Assembly (NCBI GenBank): GCA_017562135.1
Contig: QEYB01001047.1
Coordinates: forward strand, 1-64,000
Source: Dipylidium caninum
Lineage: Eukaryota; Platyhelminthes; Cestoda; Cyclophyllidea; Dipylidiidae
DNA length: 64,000 nt
Direction of reading: 5' to 3'
The notes beneath the pieces were generated by a model that was not told where the DNA came from, made no database searches, and worked only from the letters and a program-made list of their open reading frames with translations. Below, piece after piece: positions 25,216 to 36,812 of the stretch. The position numbers and the translations under genes are program-made. Each line of letters begins with the position of its first letter. Position 1 is the stretch's first letter.

Positions 25216-28200
25216 TGGTGCAGATTGCCATTATGCACTGTAACGAGATTTGATTGTGTTCGCAATGGTTATTCTTCATTTTTCTCACTTCCTTCCACCT
25301 ACTGCTTCACCGTCCTCCCTGCTCCTTGGCGAGGGCCTTGACGCTGATCTACTTGAAACACAGGATGAAGATAATGTGAAGTGACTTCTGCGGAATCGGC
25401 CATAGCGAAAATTCCTACTCAACTCGACTCGCTGTAGCCATTGTCACCTACCTAATCACCTCATCGTGAAAGTTCCCTGACAACTGTCGATGCAGTTTAA
25501 CCAAGCGCAGACGGATGGCGACACGTGATAGACCATTTCGACGAGAGGAATATACCTCCAGCGAAGAAACGCAGCACAAAAGAACAACAAAGCAATTATT
25601 AGAGGAAGTAGAAGGTTCAAAATTAGAATAAGATGCCCAAGCGGATGCAAACCAGTTAATTACGTGCCTTGAGCATGAGGGTACACAAGAGACAGGACGA
25701 GGTGATGCAGCTCGAAATGAACAACTTGTCATCGCCCAACACCCACAATACATTCAGTGCAAGGACAGTCACTTGTAGCCAAAACGCCAGCTCACACGAA
25801 TACTTCATTTGTTATGACTTCGGAGTTGGTGTACGAGTTGAAGAGACCACAAGCTACTGGGTTGTTCGGCGAGAAGTTCTCGATTAATAAAAGACAGCCT
25901 CAATCGTAAAAGGGGACTCGTGTCACCATTCCCTCCTACCTCTGGCCACTAAAAATTTATCGCTTAATAGCCTAACCGATTTAGAGTTGCACTACATGAT
26001 AAAGTTTCGTACTTGCCACTGTACTGAAATGAAAACCGTAACAAGGGTTTTGTTTCAATAGTCCGTCAACTGTTAGCAAGGGCAAAGGGACACATCTGCT
26101 TTCCCGCTTCGCTGTCATGCGAGAGTGCATTTACGGCTCGCATATTCGGATATCCGAGGTGGCAGGGTGATAAGGCGATGATGAAGTTACTGAGTGAACT
26201 GCATACCACCTCGGTCCAACTACGTCGACATTTTGATGGCTAAGCAATGGGAAGACATCGAAGTAAATCACGTGAGATGCACTTAGGGATGATGTGCATT
26301 AGGTGACAGAACATATTTTCAATGGAATATCAGTACAAATGCACGCCAATGCTCATTCTCATCATCCGCTCACTTAGTTTCAAATATCGGGTGCATAATC
26401 GCAACAATTAGTTCAGTCGTAAAGTTAAACAACATCAACACGCCTCTTGGCATTGTCACCTTCTATTGCCTACACTCTTGCCACTACTGAGTTGACTCTC
26501 GCTACTCTTATGAAATATAGGGGCTGCACACGCTGCCAAAATCTGTTACGCGTCTATCTCGAGTCAGGCACCCACCGAAATAGCGCTCGAGGTTTGATTC
26601 CCCGTTGCAAGTGCATTCCTGTATGAGAGCGCAATTGGAAATCAGGCGATGACTTCTGTTCTTCCAAGTGATCCGCAAACCATTTGGCTTATACGTGTGA
26701 TAATGCCTTCATTTCATTTCCGTTGCGACCGCGACACTTTCTGCCGTGCTTAACTGCGACTGCATCTCCATTTCATCCATCCTCTCCAAAGCTTCAAATC
26801 TCTACACACTTTCTTGGCTCTCATTATCCGTTTCCACCCTGCATTTGCGACAGGTACCCACACATTTAGTAGTATTGTTTGAAGTGTATGCAAGGAGGAA
26901 GGAATAAACTAAATACTGTTTCCAAGGTTTCTGAATCAACATCTGCTAACTTACATCGCTGTCATGGGAGAGTGCATCCCTTAGCGTAGTAATGTATCAA
27001 CGACGGGGGGGGGCGATGCTTCCATACTTCCATGCTTCCACTCAACACTGGTCCCTATTCCAGTCGCCAAGTAGATGAAATAGGATTGCCAGTCAGATGA
27101 ATGAAATACTAAACCCTTCGACGTTTCAATCCCACTTTCTGGGATTCTAAGGAGTCCAAATGATGGTCTGACATGTTAAGCGCAAACGAGTTAAGAAATG
27201 TGTCAGACACCGAAGTGCTGTCTACCCCCCCCCCACACGTACTTACGTAGGTGCAAAGGCATATCGTGTGGAATGGGTTTGATTTGGGTCGCAATATGCC
27301 ACGATGAGGGCACCATTATGCGTGAGGGTGTGTGTGGAACTCTCACTTGTTATCCCACGAATGAAGTGAAGTCTCGATAAAGATATAGTACTCTAATGTA
27401 TTCCTTTCTCGTGCAATGTCTGCCTGCGTCTATGAAATAGACGATTGCAACCATCAAGGTGCTTGTGTAGTCTGGAAGCCATCAGGATTCTAGAACCTAA
27501 TCATACACTCATCTCACCCCAACTCAACTCTCTCACTTTACATACACCCAGCACACATCAACGGGAAGCTGTAACAGCATCATGCCATCGATAGGCCGTC
27601 GCTATTTCGACAGGCTGGAAATGCGCACACGAATAAATTCCACAGAGGTCACTTCCTATCTTGAGTGCTTATTGATGCCAGTGTCCCTGGTACACATCCG
27701 CTTGCCTTACTCTATCACCGCAAATTCCCCTTTATCATATCTAAGTACCTCGACTAACACCACTCAAGTAAGAGTGCCGCGCTATTCTGTGAGGCAACGG
27801 GTGTGCATGTTGCCACAAGTGGTTATGTGTCTCTCAAATCATGCACTGTCGCAAGAGCCAAATGTTAATCATCAACCCGCCCACTGATGCTATGAGGTCA
27901 TAAATGCACTCGCGCGTGCCAGCTTTGTAAGGAGGCAGATGGTAACATCTTGGATCTAGATACACCCCGTAGCCCATTTTAAACATACTTTATTAGTCAG
28001 GCGTCACTTAAATGCCGTGGTGAGTTTGCCATTTTCTGTCGTCGTCTTATCTGAGGTTAATTAGAGTTGGTGATGACGAAATTGTTGTGAGAGAATGAAA
28101 TGGACGAATGTGTAAATTGATCAAGCCCAACATTTATAGCCTGAAAGATGCGAACTGTCCATTTATGACGTGATACGGCTACGGCATCCCGTAGGTGTGT

Positions 28201-29179
28201 GGTGGGTTTTTTATGTGAATGAAGTCACCGCTAGGTATGGGTCACACTCCAGAGGTCTGTCAGGAGAGCGAAGCAGACGACGGCGGTCGTTGTCAATTTG
28301 AACGACGCATGCTCGTAGTAAGCTTGTATGAACTACGGGTCGGAAAAGAGGATGTGAGCTGTAGGAGACGAGAGATACAATCCTGCTGCGGCTTCTTCTC
28401 TCCGAGGGCATGCTTATGACAGTCGAAAAATGTGGAAACTGAAGTTTCTTACGTTGTAAGAAAAGAGTCAACGTCAACTGTTGGAAAAGATTCTTGTCCC
28501 GACCATCCCCATTCACTGACTTTATGAGGAGTTGTGGGGTCAGGGAAAAAAGCATTGAAACTGGGAGCGCTGACGCGAGTGACGAAGACCATAGAGGCCG
28601 ACCCGACCGCACATGCAACAATTTTTACTCTGAAATATGAGCTAAAGCACCGATTCTGGGTTGGTTAGCGAGCAAAAATTTTCGAGATTTTCAATGTGGA
28701 AAGTGAGCCATGGTGTCATCACACCCTCTCCCAATCATCCTCCGCTTCCCCTTCAGGCGATATACGACGAATGGACATTTAGTTACAATTACACCATGAA
28801 CTGGTGCTGCAAATGCAATCACACCGCAATGTGTGTAGCAGCGACGCCTTAACCGAATGTCAATCTCTCCATATCGTGGAGTGCTGCTGAAAGTGAAGAC
28901 GTCTTACAAAATAGGTCATCGCGCATATCGGAGGAGAGAGCGTCTCAGCTTCCTCGTTCGTGCGGCAGCAGAGAGTTAGACAATAAGACTGGGTGAGAAA
29001 TGGAGCATGAAGTTAGTCCACACTACAAGCAACTAGAATGCAGTAAGTAAACCGTGTAGACTGATTGACGTGTCAGAACGCCATATGAATGAATGCGTGC
29101 ACTCCATGACGAAGGATGCAGAGCGCAATGTCGAGTTAAATAGCCACTGAGAAGGCACCTGTTGACCTACTTCAGACCG
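25216..29179. other. mostly unannotatable; two weak exon candidates
   Basis: At 25456-25650 (-) an ORF contains a strongly hydrophobic run (LILILNLLLPLIIALLFFC) followed by basic residues, as in a membrane span. At 25755-25830 (+) a frame reads TVTC..., then SSHEYFICY, echoing the EYFxCxY motif of the gene at 29-34 kb. At 27582-27763 (+) a frame ends at a good donor (CTCAA/GTAAGA). None can be joined into a gene. A C8/G8-type homopolymer pair lies at 27006 and 27225. Nothing else is supported. Confidence 0.3.
26575..26612 (+). repeat. possible tRNA-derived fragment
   Basis: Reads CTCGAGGTTTGATTCCCCG, matching a Pol III B-box and one side of a T arm, with AGGCACC about 30 nt upstream as in the minus-strand piece near 18340. 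A full cloverleaf cannot be closed. Confidence 0.2.
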
Positions 29180-29187
29180 GATAAATA
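29180..29187 (+). promoter_or_regulatory. TATA-like box of the Ig-like gene
   Basis: GATAAATA lies 38-45 nt before the ATG at 29225, allowing a very short 5' leader. Position is the only support; a trans-spliced leader cannot be excluded. Confidence 0.35.
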
Positions 29188-29224
29188 GAAAGCAAACGTG
29201 ACAAAGGCCTCAACTGCACGGCAA

Positions 29225-32200
29225 ATGGTGGGAAAAGCAGCCTTCCTCTTCTTCGCGTACATCTGCGTACACATAAGTAAGTGTTGCCTTCGGTCCTTTA
29301 TACAACACTCGACGCATTCACTTAACACCTCTCTAAGAACCATAAATCCCATTGTCACACCTCTAAGTCACTTGATTTTGCATTGCATTGATGGCATTCG
29401 ATGGCAGTGTGGGTAAACTAAGCAGACTTACCTTCATCGCGCGCTTGAGGGGAACAACGTCAGGCCAGACTGAAACCAACTTACACGGGAGGAATTTTCA
29501 CTTGGGTAGTGGGGCGAGACAACTGGCATTTAAAAGGTTCGAGCAGAAGTAGGAGGCGGCGGGGGAGGGGGAGCGGCGAAATCAGTTGTCGAACACCGTG
29601 TGATTGCGAGCAATGTCGGTGACGTGTTTGCTACGCTCTCTATGCAGACACACAGTTTTGCAGTGCTTGCAAATAAAAGCAGAATCGTGAGTGGCCCAAT
29701 CAACAGTACGTTCTCGATCAATTGCTCACTGCCCGGCGAATACGACGTAAGTTGACTTCTCCCCATCACGGTATCCTTGGCTTTCATCAGTGTCATGCCC
29801 TTTTCGCTTCCTCAACAAGGAAGTTTGCGTAAACATCGTGCCCGAGTTACCTGACTGCTTTATAATAGCAAACGACCAATGTTCCAACGAATATTTCCAA
29901 TGTTCCTACACTCAGAGTGAGTTCTAGTGCATTCATCTCTTACACGAACACTCACCACCGACGCCACCAACACCAAATCGCCTCTCTACTCTTCCAAATA
30001 CTTAAAAATTTCTTCTTGCTCCCTTAGTCTCAAGTTCTCACGCAGAAGTGCAGATGACCGGCGTTATTCGTCAAAATATGACCTGGATAGTCTTCTATCC
30101 AAAGCGATCATCTAAAATTCACATGTCCATTGCTGTATTTCCTGATGGGGTGTGGAGCCCCTCGGTTACTGGTGAGTCGTTATGCGTGCAACTTCACCAA
30201 TCCACATGTTTGACATGTCTCAGGCAATTAAGAGTCTTTCTCACTTGCCTTTCAAGGCCTCGTTATGAATCCGCATCAGTCCCTCTTCATTGACGCGAAG
30301 GATAAGGACATGGTGACAGTCATGTGTGACTACCACAAAGCGACTAAGTGGGTGAGTCCATCTCATAGTCTGCCTCATCTATCTGGATGGGTCTGGACAG
30401 ACTTGCGACTTAAACCCTGCTCCGCACATCTCTTGCCCCCACAACTTACAAATGTAATAAATGCTTTCGTATATACCTAGATAGGCATGGTGGTGGGCAC
30501 CGATTCATCGGACGTTTACACGGTTGGAGGTGGTATCGTTGAAAACAATGTCGCCAAATATCCGCAAATAGTCAGCGTCAGTAAGATAAATAAAATGAAT
30601 CGTCGATATTTGATGTTAGTGCAATGCTATTTGAATGACTACTCAAATTCGTATTGGCCTTTCTTTTTGGAGGAAACAGTACAGACGAGAACTTTGTGAA
30701 TTTCACAATAAAGTTGAGGAGGACAAGCCCTGTCGACTACCTCGGATGCCTGTATGAAGACTTCGACGTGGAAGGAGCGGTATTCAAGATAGATTGGGAC
30801 AGATCAGACTGGACTACGGGAACGGGGAATCATTCGTTCTCAGTGGAACCACACGGCCACTCTTTCGCTACCATATCAGCTGACGATTGTGAGTGGTTGA
30901 AATGCAAAGTGCTTGCATCACACCTCTCCACCCAACATGTTCACATCTGATTTTATTTTCTTACGCAGCTCAAGCTACTCATACTACCGCGGTGTCTGAG
31001 GCAGGAAATCTGCAGTTTTTAGGTGGATGTGGTGATGGCGAGTTTGGTTGTACTCTAACACAGCCACCGTTGCAAATTGGGACCATTTTATGGACGCTAA
31101 TCGCACAGCTGCAAGTGAAAGAAGTGAAGCCAGAATCGTTAGTGGCCCAATAAATAGCACCTTCTCTATCACCTTCACCCTACCAGGCGAATATGTGGTA
31201 GGGTGACACTTCACACAGGTTTCCGTGGATTTCACGGTTGACATTTATTTTTGTTTTCACATATAGAGAGTATGTGTGGACATCTTGTCCGGCGAATCTC
31301 AATGCAACGCAATAAGTGACGACAATTGTTCCACCGAATATTTTGACTGCTCCTACACTCAGTGTGCGTTTTATTTCACTTCCAACCTACATGCCATACA
31401 CACGCTCCACTGACTTGCTAACACTTTTTACCTCCTGCTGCTTCCTCAGTCTCTGTTCGCCACGCAGAGGTACAGATTACCGGCTTTATTCGTCCAAATA
31501 TATCGTGGATTGTCTTCTACTCCAACAGCTATTTCCGAATTCCCATTCCCATTGCTGTATTTCCTAATGGAGTGTGGCGATCCTCGGGCTTTGGTGAGTA
31601 TTCATGGGTGTAACCTCATTACTTCAGCTATTTATTTTGTCACAAACAACTAACCGCCTTCCGCATTTGCCTTCTAAGGCCTCGTTATGCATCCGAATGA
31701 GACTCTCTTCATTGCCGCTATGAATAAGGAAACGGTGACAGTCACATGCAGATACCATATTAAGACTGAGTGGGTGAGTGTACCATGCTGTCTGCCTCGC
31801 CTATAACGAGCCTCCTGATACCTCCAAATTCACCTGTAATTCCCTAATTTTTGCCTCCACACCTTAAGTATAATAATTTTCTTTGCGTCTGCTTAGATGG
31901 AGATGGTGATGGGCGCCAATTCATCCAGGTTTTACAGCTTTTGGGATGATATTATTTTCAACGATACGTATATCTATCCCGAACTAGTCGGAATCAGTAA
32001 GCTAAACCGGGGTCATCGTTGGCCCCGATGATTAGGCATGTCTACTCTAACAGCGGCCTTTCTATTCGCAATGCAGGGAACAGTACGGACGAAAATTTTG
32101 TGAATTACACGATAGAAGTGAAGAGGAGAGAAGCTGTTGATTACCTTGGATGCTTGTATGGTTTATATGAAAGAACTGGTGCCGTCTTCAAGATAGATTG

Positions 32201-33785
32201 GGGTAAGTCAAGCCACCGGTGATTTTTGTCGCATAGATTACACAGCTCCACTTCCAACATTCCTAACGTCTTAGTAACTTGACACTTAAATGCTGCTCAC
32301 CGCTTTCCGTCAATGGAAACCTGGTCTCGCAGGGTTCCCCCGACCTCAGTTTTTGCCACTCACCCCCTTCCCACCACTTATTGCACCCAAATGCCAATGG
32401 TCTCAGCCATTCACCAATAGTGATGAAATGATGGAAATCAACTACAACTGAATCCGCATTTAAGCCACCCATTCCAAGTGCGTAATTCCTCTTCTTGCTG
32501 TCTTAGGCGAAAATGTCCCTCAATTCTCTTACTCCTCCTCCTCTTCCCCCCCTGCCTCTGTCTTCGCTAGTGCACTTCCTGACAATCGTGAGTTGTTTAA
32601 ACTCCTACGTTCATGAATCGTACCTCCTCAACTTTCTCTTTCTATCATCCTACCTAGCTCAAACGACTTTCGACTGGGCCGAGTGTGACAACAGGTAAAT
32701 GGGAATTTAATCATTGATGGTAATGATGACGACCATTTTCATCATAAAGCTTCGCTACCGAATTGTCTGCTTCCCTACCCGAATAACGTTTTAACTGCCG
32801 CTTAGTGTAGTCAACACATCGTCAGGTCAGATATACCCCCCTCAACATTTGCCAATTATGTCTTCACATCACCTACAACCCCTCAATCGTAACTCTCCCC
32901 AATTCTTGACAACAGTGGTGAAACAATGAAAAGCAGCTCAACGGCATCTCCATTGTACCTAGCCCCTCCAACTGCGTAATATCTCTTCTCGCTGTCTTAG
33001 ATGACGCGACCTCTCTATTGAAACAGTCACTTAGGATTTTTGAGTCCATGGAATTTAGGGTGAATTAAATAGCGTAAGTGTTTGTAAGACCTCAATAAGC
33101 AAACATGTGAAGCTTCGTAGATGTATACTCCTCAGAGTGAATGCTATGCGAGGATCAAGTTGGGTAGTGGGCTTGTACACAGGTAATACGTCTCCGCTGC
33201 AACGTGACGTTGACAAACATGTTCGTAATGTCGTCAGAACAATGCGTTTCTAGGCGGACAACTTCGCATTTCCACTGCGAGAGTCTCATTATACTGGGTG
33301 CCGTCAGTTAACAGGCCTTGCCGATGTTAGAGCCGAAAGAGCTGGGCCACTAAATCATCCATCTCAAGTCCGTTCACACACAATTAACAATACGGTCTTG
33401 GACGATTTTAGACGACACAGGCACAACTTATTTGTGCAACCATCTCTCTAACTGTGTTTCATCAGATCCACTCTCCTCTGAACTCCTTCCGCCTTCCATA
33501 AACCAGACGACTTCCGGTTGTGCAATCAGTAAAACCGGTGAGTACGTGTCTATTTCCTCTGTATTAATTCAATACCTCACGTGTCTATCACTCTGACTGA
33601 CCTTAATGTCTGTTGGTCATTCCTTTGTGCTGCCAATCAGTTTACCCGATTGTTTCCTTTCAGCCTCTTTTCTCCTCATTCTGGCATGCCTGTTGATGTG
33701 TAAGTGGTTCTTCCTATTTTCCCCTCCGAGGTAGTTCGTAATGCTAACACTTCCTGCCCCTTAACTTCAAACAGTCTTCATCTAA
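29225..33785 (+). CDS. multi-exon secreted/GPI-anchored protein with two Ig-like modules
   Basis: Family not recognised. Exons proposed from GT-AG sites with matching phase: 29225-29276 (signal peptide, MVGKAAFLFFAYICVHI), 29547-29746, 29820-29916, 30028-30171, 30257-30351, 30481-30580, 30673-30888, 31043-31197 (start uncertain), 31267-31363, 31450-31593, 31679-31773, 31897-31996, 32077-32202, 32507-32587, then 33466-33537, 33664-33699 and 33775-33785 (TAA). Exons 2-7 and 8-13 are tandem copies. Each module has a C-x9-C-x7-C-x6-C exon ending EYFxCSYTQ, then VTVxCxYH...W, NSTDENFVN and DYLGCLY, which fits an Ig-type B-to-F-strand disulfide. There are many N-glycosylation sites. A Ser/Pro linker leads to ISKTASFLLILACLLMFFI at the very C-terminus, as in GPI signals. 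Predicted length is about 600 residues. Role inferred: surface or secreted recognition protein. The linkage 32587 to 33466 and the start of exon 8 are uncertain. Confidence 0.7.
29547..30888 (+). repeat. Ig-like module, copy 1 (six exons)
   Basis: Exons of 200, 97, 144, 95, 100 and 216 nt. Copy 2 has exons of 97, 144, 95 and 100 nt at the corresponding places, with identical phases (0-1, 1-1, 1-0, 0-1). The offset to copy 2 is 1404-1447 bp, so introns were duplicated with exons. The 5' exon begins with a Gly-rich run (seven Gly) after a GAG/CAG tandem acceptor, so one codon may vary. Confidence 0.7.
31043..32202 (+). repeat. Ig-like module, copy 2
   Basis: Matches copy 1 exon for exon: RIVSGPINSTFSI, VCV[N/D]I, EYFxCSYTQ, WIVFY, IAVFPxGVW, GLVMxP, NSTDENFVN, DYLGCLY and AVFKIDW all recur. 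The last exon is split by an extra intron after GATTGGG compared with copy 1. The strongest acceptor upstream (CGCAG at 30968) opens a frame that does not connect with the conserved part; a weaker AG at 31042 does. Confidence 0.65.
32658..32694 (+). other. possible alternative exon giving a soluble form
   Basis: An acceptor (CTACCTAG) joins in phase to the exon ending at 32587 and encodes PQTTFDWAECDN. Beyond 32694 the frame runs into TAA (32696-32698), or after splicing at AACAG/GTAAAT meets a stop in the next acceptors I can see. Inclusion would end the protein before the GPI signal. This is inference from splice phases only. Confidence 0.3.
32880..33020 (+). repeat. ghost copy of an intron-exon junction
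   Basis: About 90 nt ending in TAATATCTCTTCTCGCTGT-CTTAG match the end of the intron before 32507 (TAATTCCTCTTCTTGCTGT-CTTAG). The sequence after the AG soon meets stops. It looks like the remnant of another duplicated module segment. Confidence 0.5.
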
Positions 33786-35686
33786 TCTTGACACATCGTC
33801 TGGTCTAGGGGTTGTGTCAATGGAGACTACGTTCGTTAGAAGTTCGTTGTTGTTAACATCGTCAACTATCGCCCTCTTCTTTTCACAAACTCTCACGCTC
33901 TTTTGTGAGGTGTTCTGTTGTGTGATGTCAAATGGAGTAGTTAGAGGATAAGGCCATGGCCTTTCAACTAATTACATGGGCCCCCTTATTCAAACCAAGT
34001 GAAGATTGATTATTACTTTGTTGCCCCAGTAACAGGGGTAGTAGCCTCTCCTGTAGAACTCCAGATCTGTGGAGGTGTTTGCATTCGAGACTAACTACTT
34101 AGAACTGGAGGAGAGGAGGTTACTATTCCGATGTTATCAAATTGTGAGGCCATTAAGCGAAGTGACTTCTCTTATTTTGCAGCGGAGAAGAAGATTCACG
34201 CATCTCTTTTGTTGCTTCTGGAGAAAGAAGTAGATGGCGTGAGTAGGTGGTATCAATTGGTGAGACACAAAAGTGGACGAGCAGCGGAAGTGGAGGAGCC
34301 GAGGAGGCGGTGAGGCGGTGAGGCGGCGAGTCGCGGAAGCGGAAGCGGAAGCGGAAGCGGCGAGTCGGGGAGTCAGGGAGTCGAGGGAGGAAATGAGGTG
34401 TGCAGAGCTCTGGCGGTTGCAGTTGGACACATGCAAGGTGAGTGGATAAGGGAGAGGACCAATGTGAAAGCTTTGCCCCTGAGTGAATACGCCTTGAGTA
34501 AGGACCGTGCCCGCATTAGAATTTACCTTTCACCAAAATTAGGATCGTTGGTTAAAAGCGGCGAGTGGCATGCAGACGACTATTCTCTTCGTGGGTAGGC
34601 AGAAACTACGAGACCGATGAGCAACCCAAGACGCCAACAGACCATCAGCCCAGAAATCCATGCAAATCGGGCTGCATGAATGTCGTTGTTTGGAGATGTC
34701 CAAGCACGTGGTGTGAGCGACGCTTTCACCACTAAGAAGAGGAGGCCTTCTCGCCGATGTCTGTGCACTTACGGTTGGTTCTCGGTCAAGTGCCAGCAGG
34801 TTTAGTGCTTCGCACATGCAACCGTAGCCTCAGAAGCCTCACATACTTCTATTCGCTTTGCCAAATTTTGCCCTCCAAAACCGTGCCAATTGTTCCAACA
34901 CCTCACACATTCCAATGCCCTGTGGAAAGATGCAGAGCCTAGTCTGCTACTCGCTCTCCCCTATTTACTAGAACTTTCCACTCCACTCCACTCCACTCCA
35001 CCCCACTCCACTCCACTCCACTCCTCTCCACTCCACTCCACTCCAATCGGCTCGGCTCGCTCGCTCGACTCGACTCGACTCGACTCGACTCCACTCTGTT
35101 TTAACACCAACTACGTCATTCTCTCCACCCTTTCCACCCCTCGTCCACACGGGAACAACTTTCGCTTTCTTCACCTCTCCTCTCCTCTCCTATCCTCTCC
35201 TCCTCTGCTATCCTCTCTTCTCTCTTTTCTCTTCTCTTCTCAACACCATTCACAATTGTCTGATAGGTGACACTTTGGGAAGCCTCTGCAATAAATATAT
35301 CTTTGTTCACGCTGCTACCAGCCTCTTCTTAACAGCTCACTGCAGCCTCAAATGCCTCCTCTCTCCTCTCTCCTCTCTCCTTGTCAAGACGCACTGAGGT
35401 CAACTCATCCGGTTGCAACCAGAAGGGCTGGAAGCCCTAGAAGCTTAGTAGGATGAAAGGGAGGGCGAAGTAACGAGTGAACGAGCCACTTTCCTCTTTC
35501 GGCTGCCTGTTCTTCCGCGGTGAAAGAAGAAGAGATGAGGATGCCTCGCTACGAGGCTTCGATCTGAACTTTACGTAGGCAGGCAGCGAGAACAGACTTT
35601 CTAATACTTCAGCCACCATCTGCGCCATTTCGACCAGACATCCAGTTCAACAGACAAAGTCTATTTTAACACTTCTTCCTCACGAG
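33786..35686. other. gene 3' flank with simple repeats
   Basis: No AATAAA lies close behind the stop at 33785; the first good one is AATAAA at about 35290. A GGAAGC-type repeat lies at 34335-34365, (CCACT)n at 34978-35046, (CGACT)n at 35065-35093 and CTCCT/CTCTT runs at 35176-35240. The ORFs across these tracts are low-complexity and not accepted as genes. Confidence 0.4.
34978..35093. repeat. (CCACT)n and (CGACT)n simple repeats
   Basis: A pentanucleotide CCACT tract with few interruptions is followed by a CGACT tract. Confidence 0.95.
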
Positions 35687-36812
35687 ACATTCGCTTCGGT
35701 CGAGGCAATACCAATTCTCACAATTTCTAAGACTTTGCCCACGCTGCCGCCTGCCTGCCTGCCTGCCCGCTGGTCCGCCTGCCGCTCAACTAGCCAGTTC
35801 TACCTGCAACACTCTTATAACATTACCTCTCTCACTCTCTAACTCTATCCGCCCTCCCCCATTTCCCCTATCCCCCTCCCCGCACTCCTTCCCCTCCCCT
35901 CTTTCCCTACCTACCTACCTACCTACCTACCTATCTTCCTACCTTCCTATCCCATTCCAACCTTCGTCATCGCCCTCACATATGATTGCATTAAAGGTGG
36001 AGTAACAACAACGAGATGACCCTAACAGCCCCAACCCTACCTTCCTGATATAACCATTGTAAAATGCACAATCTGCGCTCGTAGCCTCAACATGGGCTGT
36101 GGGTTAATCTGGCAGGCAAATGAAATAATACAACATCAGTACAAAAGCAAATGCCGGGAAGATGGGCACCTTACGTGCACATGTAATAAGGAAGGATACT
36201 TTGTTCCATGTTGGCCGCTCCTCCGTCCTCCGCACCGTCGGACTGTGAACGCTCCTCCACGGAGCCAGGAGTATCTCATAACTGGAGGCTTCATCTTACA
36301 GTGTTTCTTCAGCCTACTCACTTGAAATGGCGTGTTTCCACACGCACGAAGCCTCTTTGCTCTACCGACTGGCATAATGTATAAGAGTCACTTTCGCCGC
36401 AGCATACATGGCAGCTGGGGTACTTTGTGTAGCGTAATGATAACCCAGAGAAGAGTTTTGATGGAATTACTTTTTTCCATCGAAGTGCTCCCTCAGTCAG
36501 ACCTTGTTCTTTACCCGGGGTCTCTAGACGCAATATCCTTCTGGGTCTTTTTTATGCGGCATAAACTCTGTCCTCATGTTGGTAGAGAAATTAGGAAGTA
36601 TCTGGAAAAATGCATGCAATATCGCCCATTGAGCGAGTTGTGAGCAGGGTTTTAGTCTAGAGAAGACGTCAAGCGTGAATAAGACTCCATCAACTGACGT
36701 CGAGTCGCATTTGGGTCTGTCAAGCAATATCCAGAAGAAGCTCTCGCTTGTATGGCAGTGGGAAGAATCCAGACCAAGTGAAGTGGTCACTTCCCGTTCC
36801 ATGCTTTAACTG
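35687..36812 (+). repeat. inverted repeat, left arm
   Basis: Reverse complement of 42007-43061 over about 1.1 kb with high identity. Landmarks are CGAGGCAATACCAATTCTCA at the outer end, a CTGCC tract, a CTACC tract (35905-35933), ACGTGCACATGTAATAAGGA and TCCATGCTTTAACTGT at the inner end. The length differs from the right arm mainly in the tetranucleotide tracts. The inner part (from about 36370) is R1 sequence, cut at 36812. No gene is accepted in it. Confidence 0.85.
36370..36812 (+). mobile_element. R1 element, truncated copy
   Basis: Matches 24262-24600 and 24840-24930, with no R3 insertion, and ends inside the element at the arm boundary. Confidence 0.55.

Noticed and set aside
36332..36643. 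103-codon ORF in the inverted-repeat arm
   Set aside because: Lies in R1 repeat sequence, not preserved as a frame in the R1 copy at 24.3 kb, and no domain.
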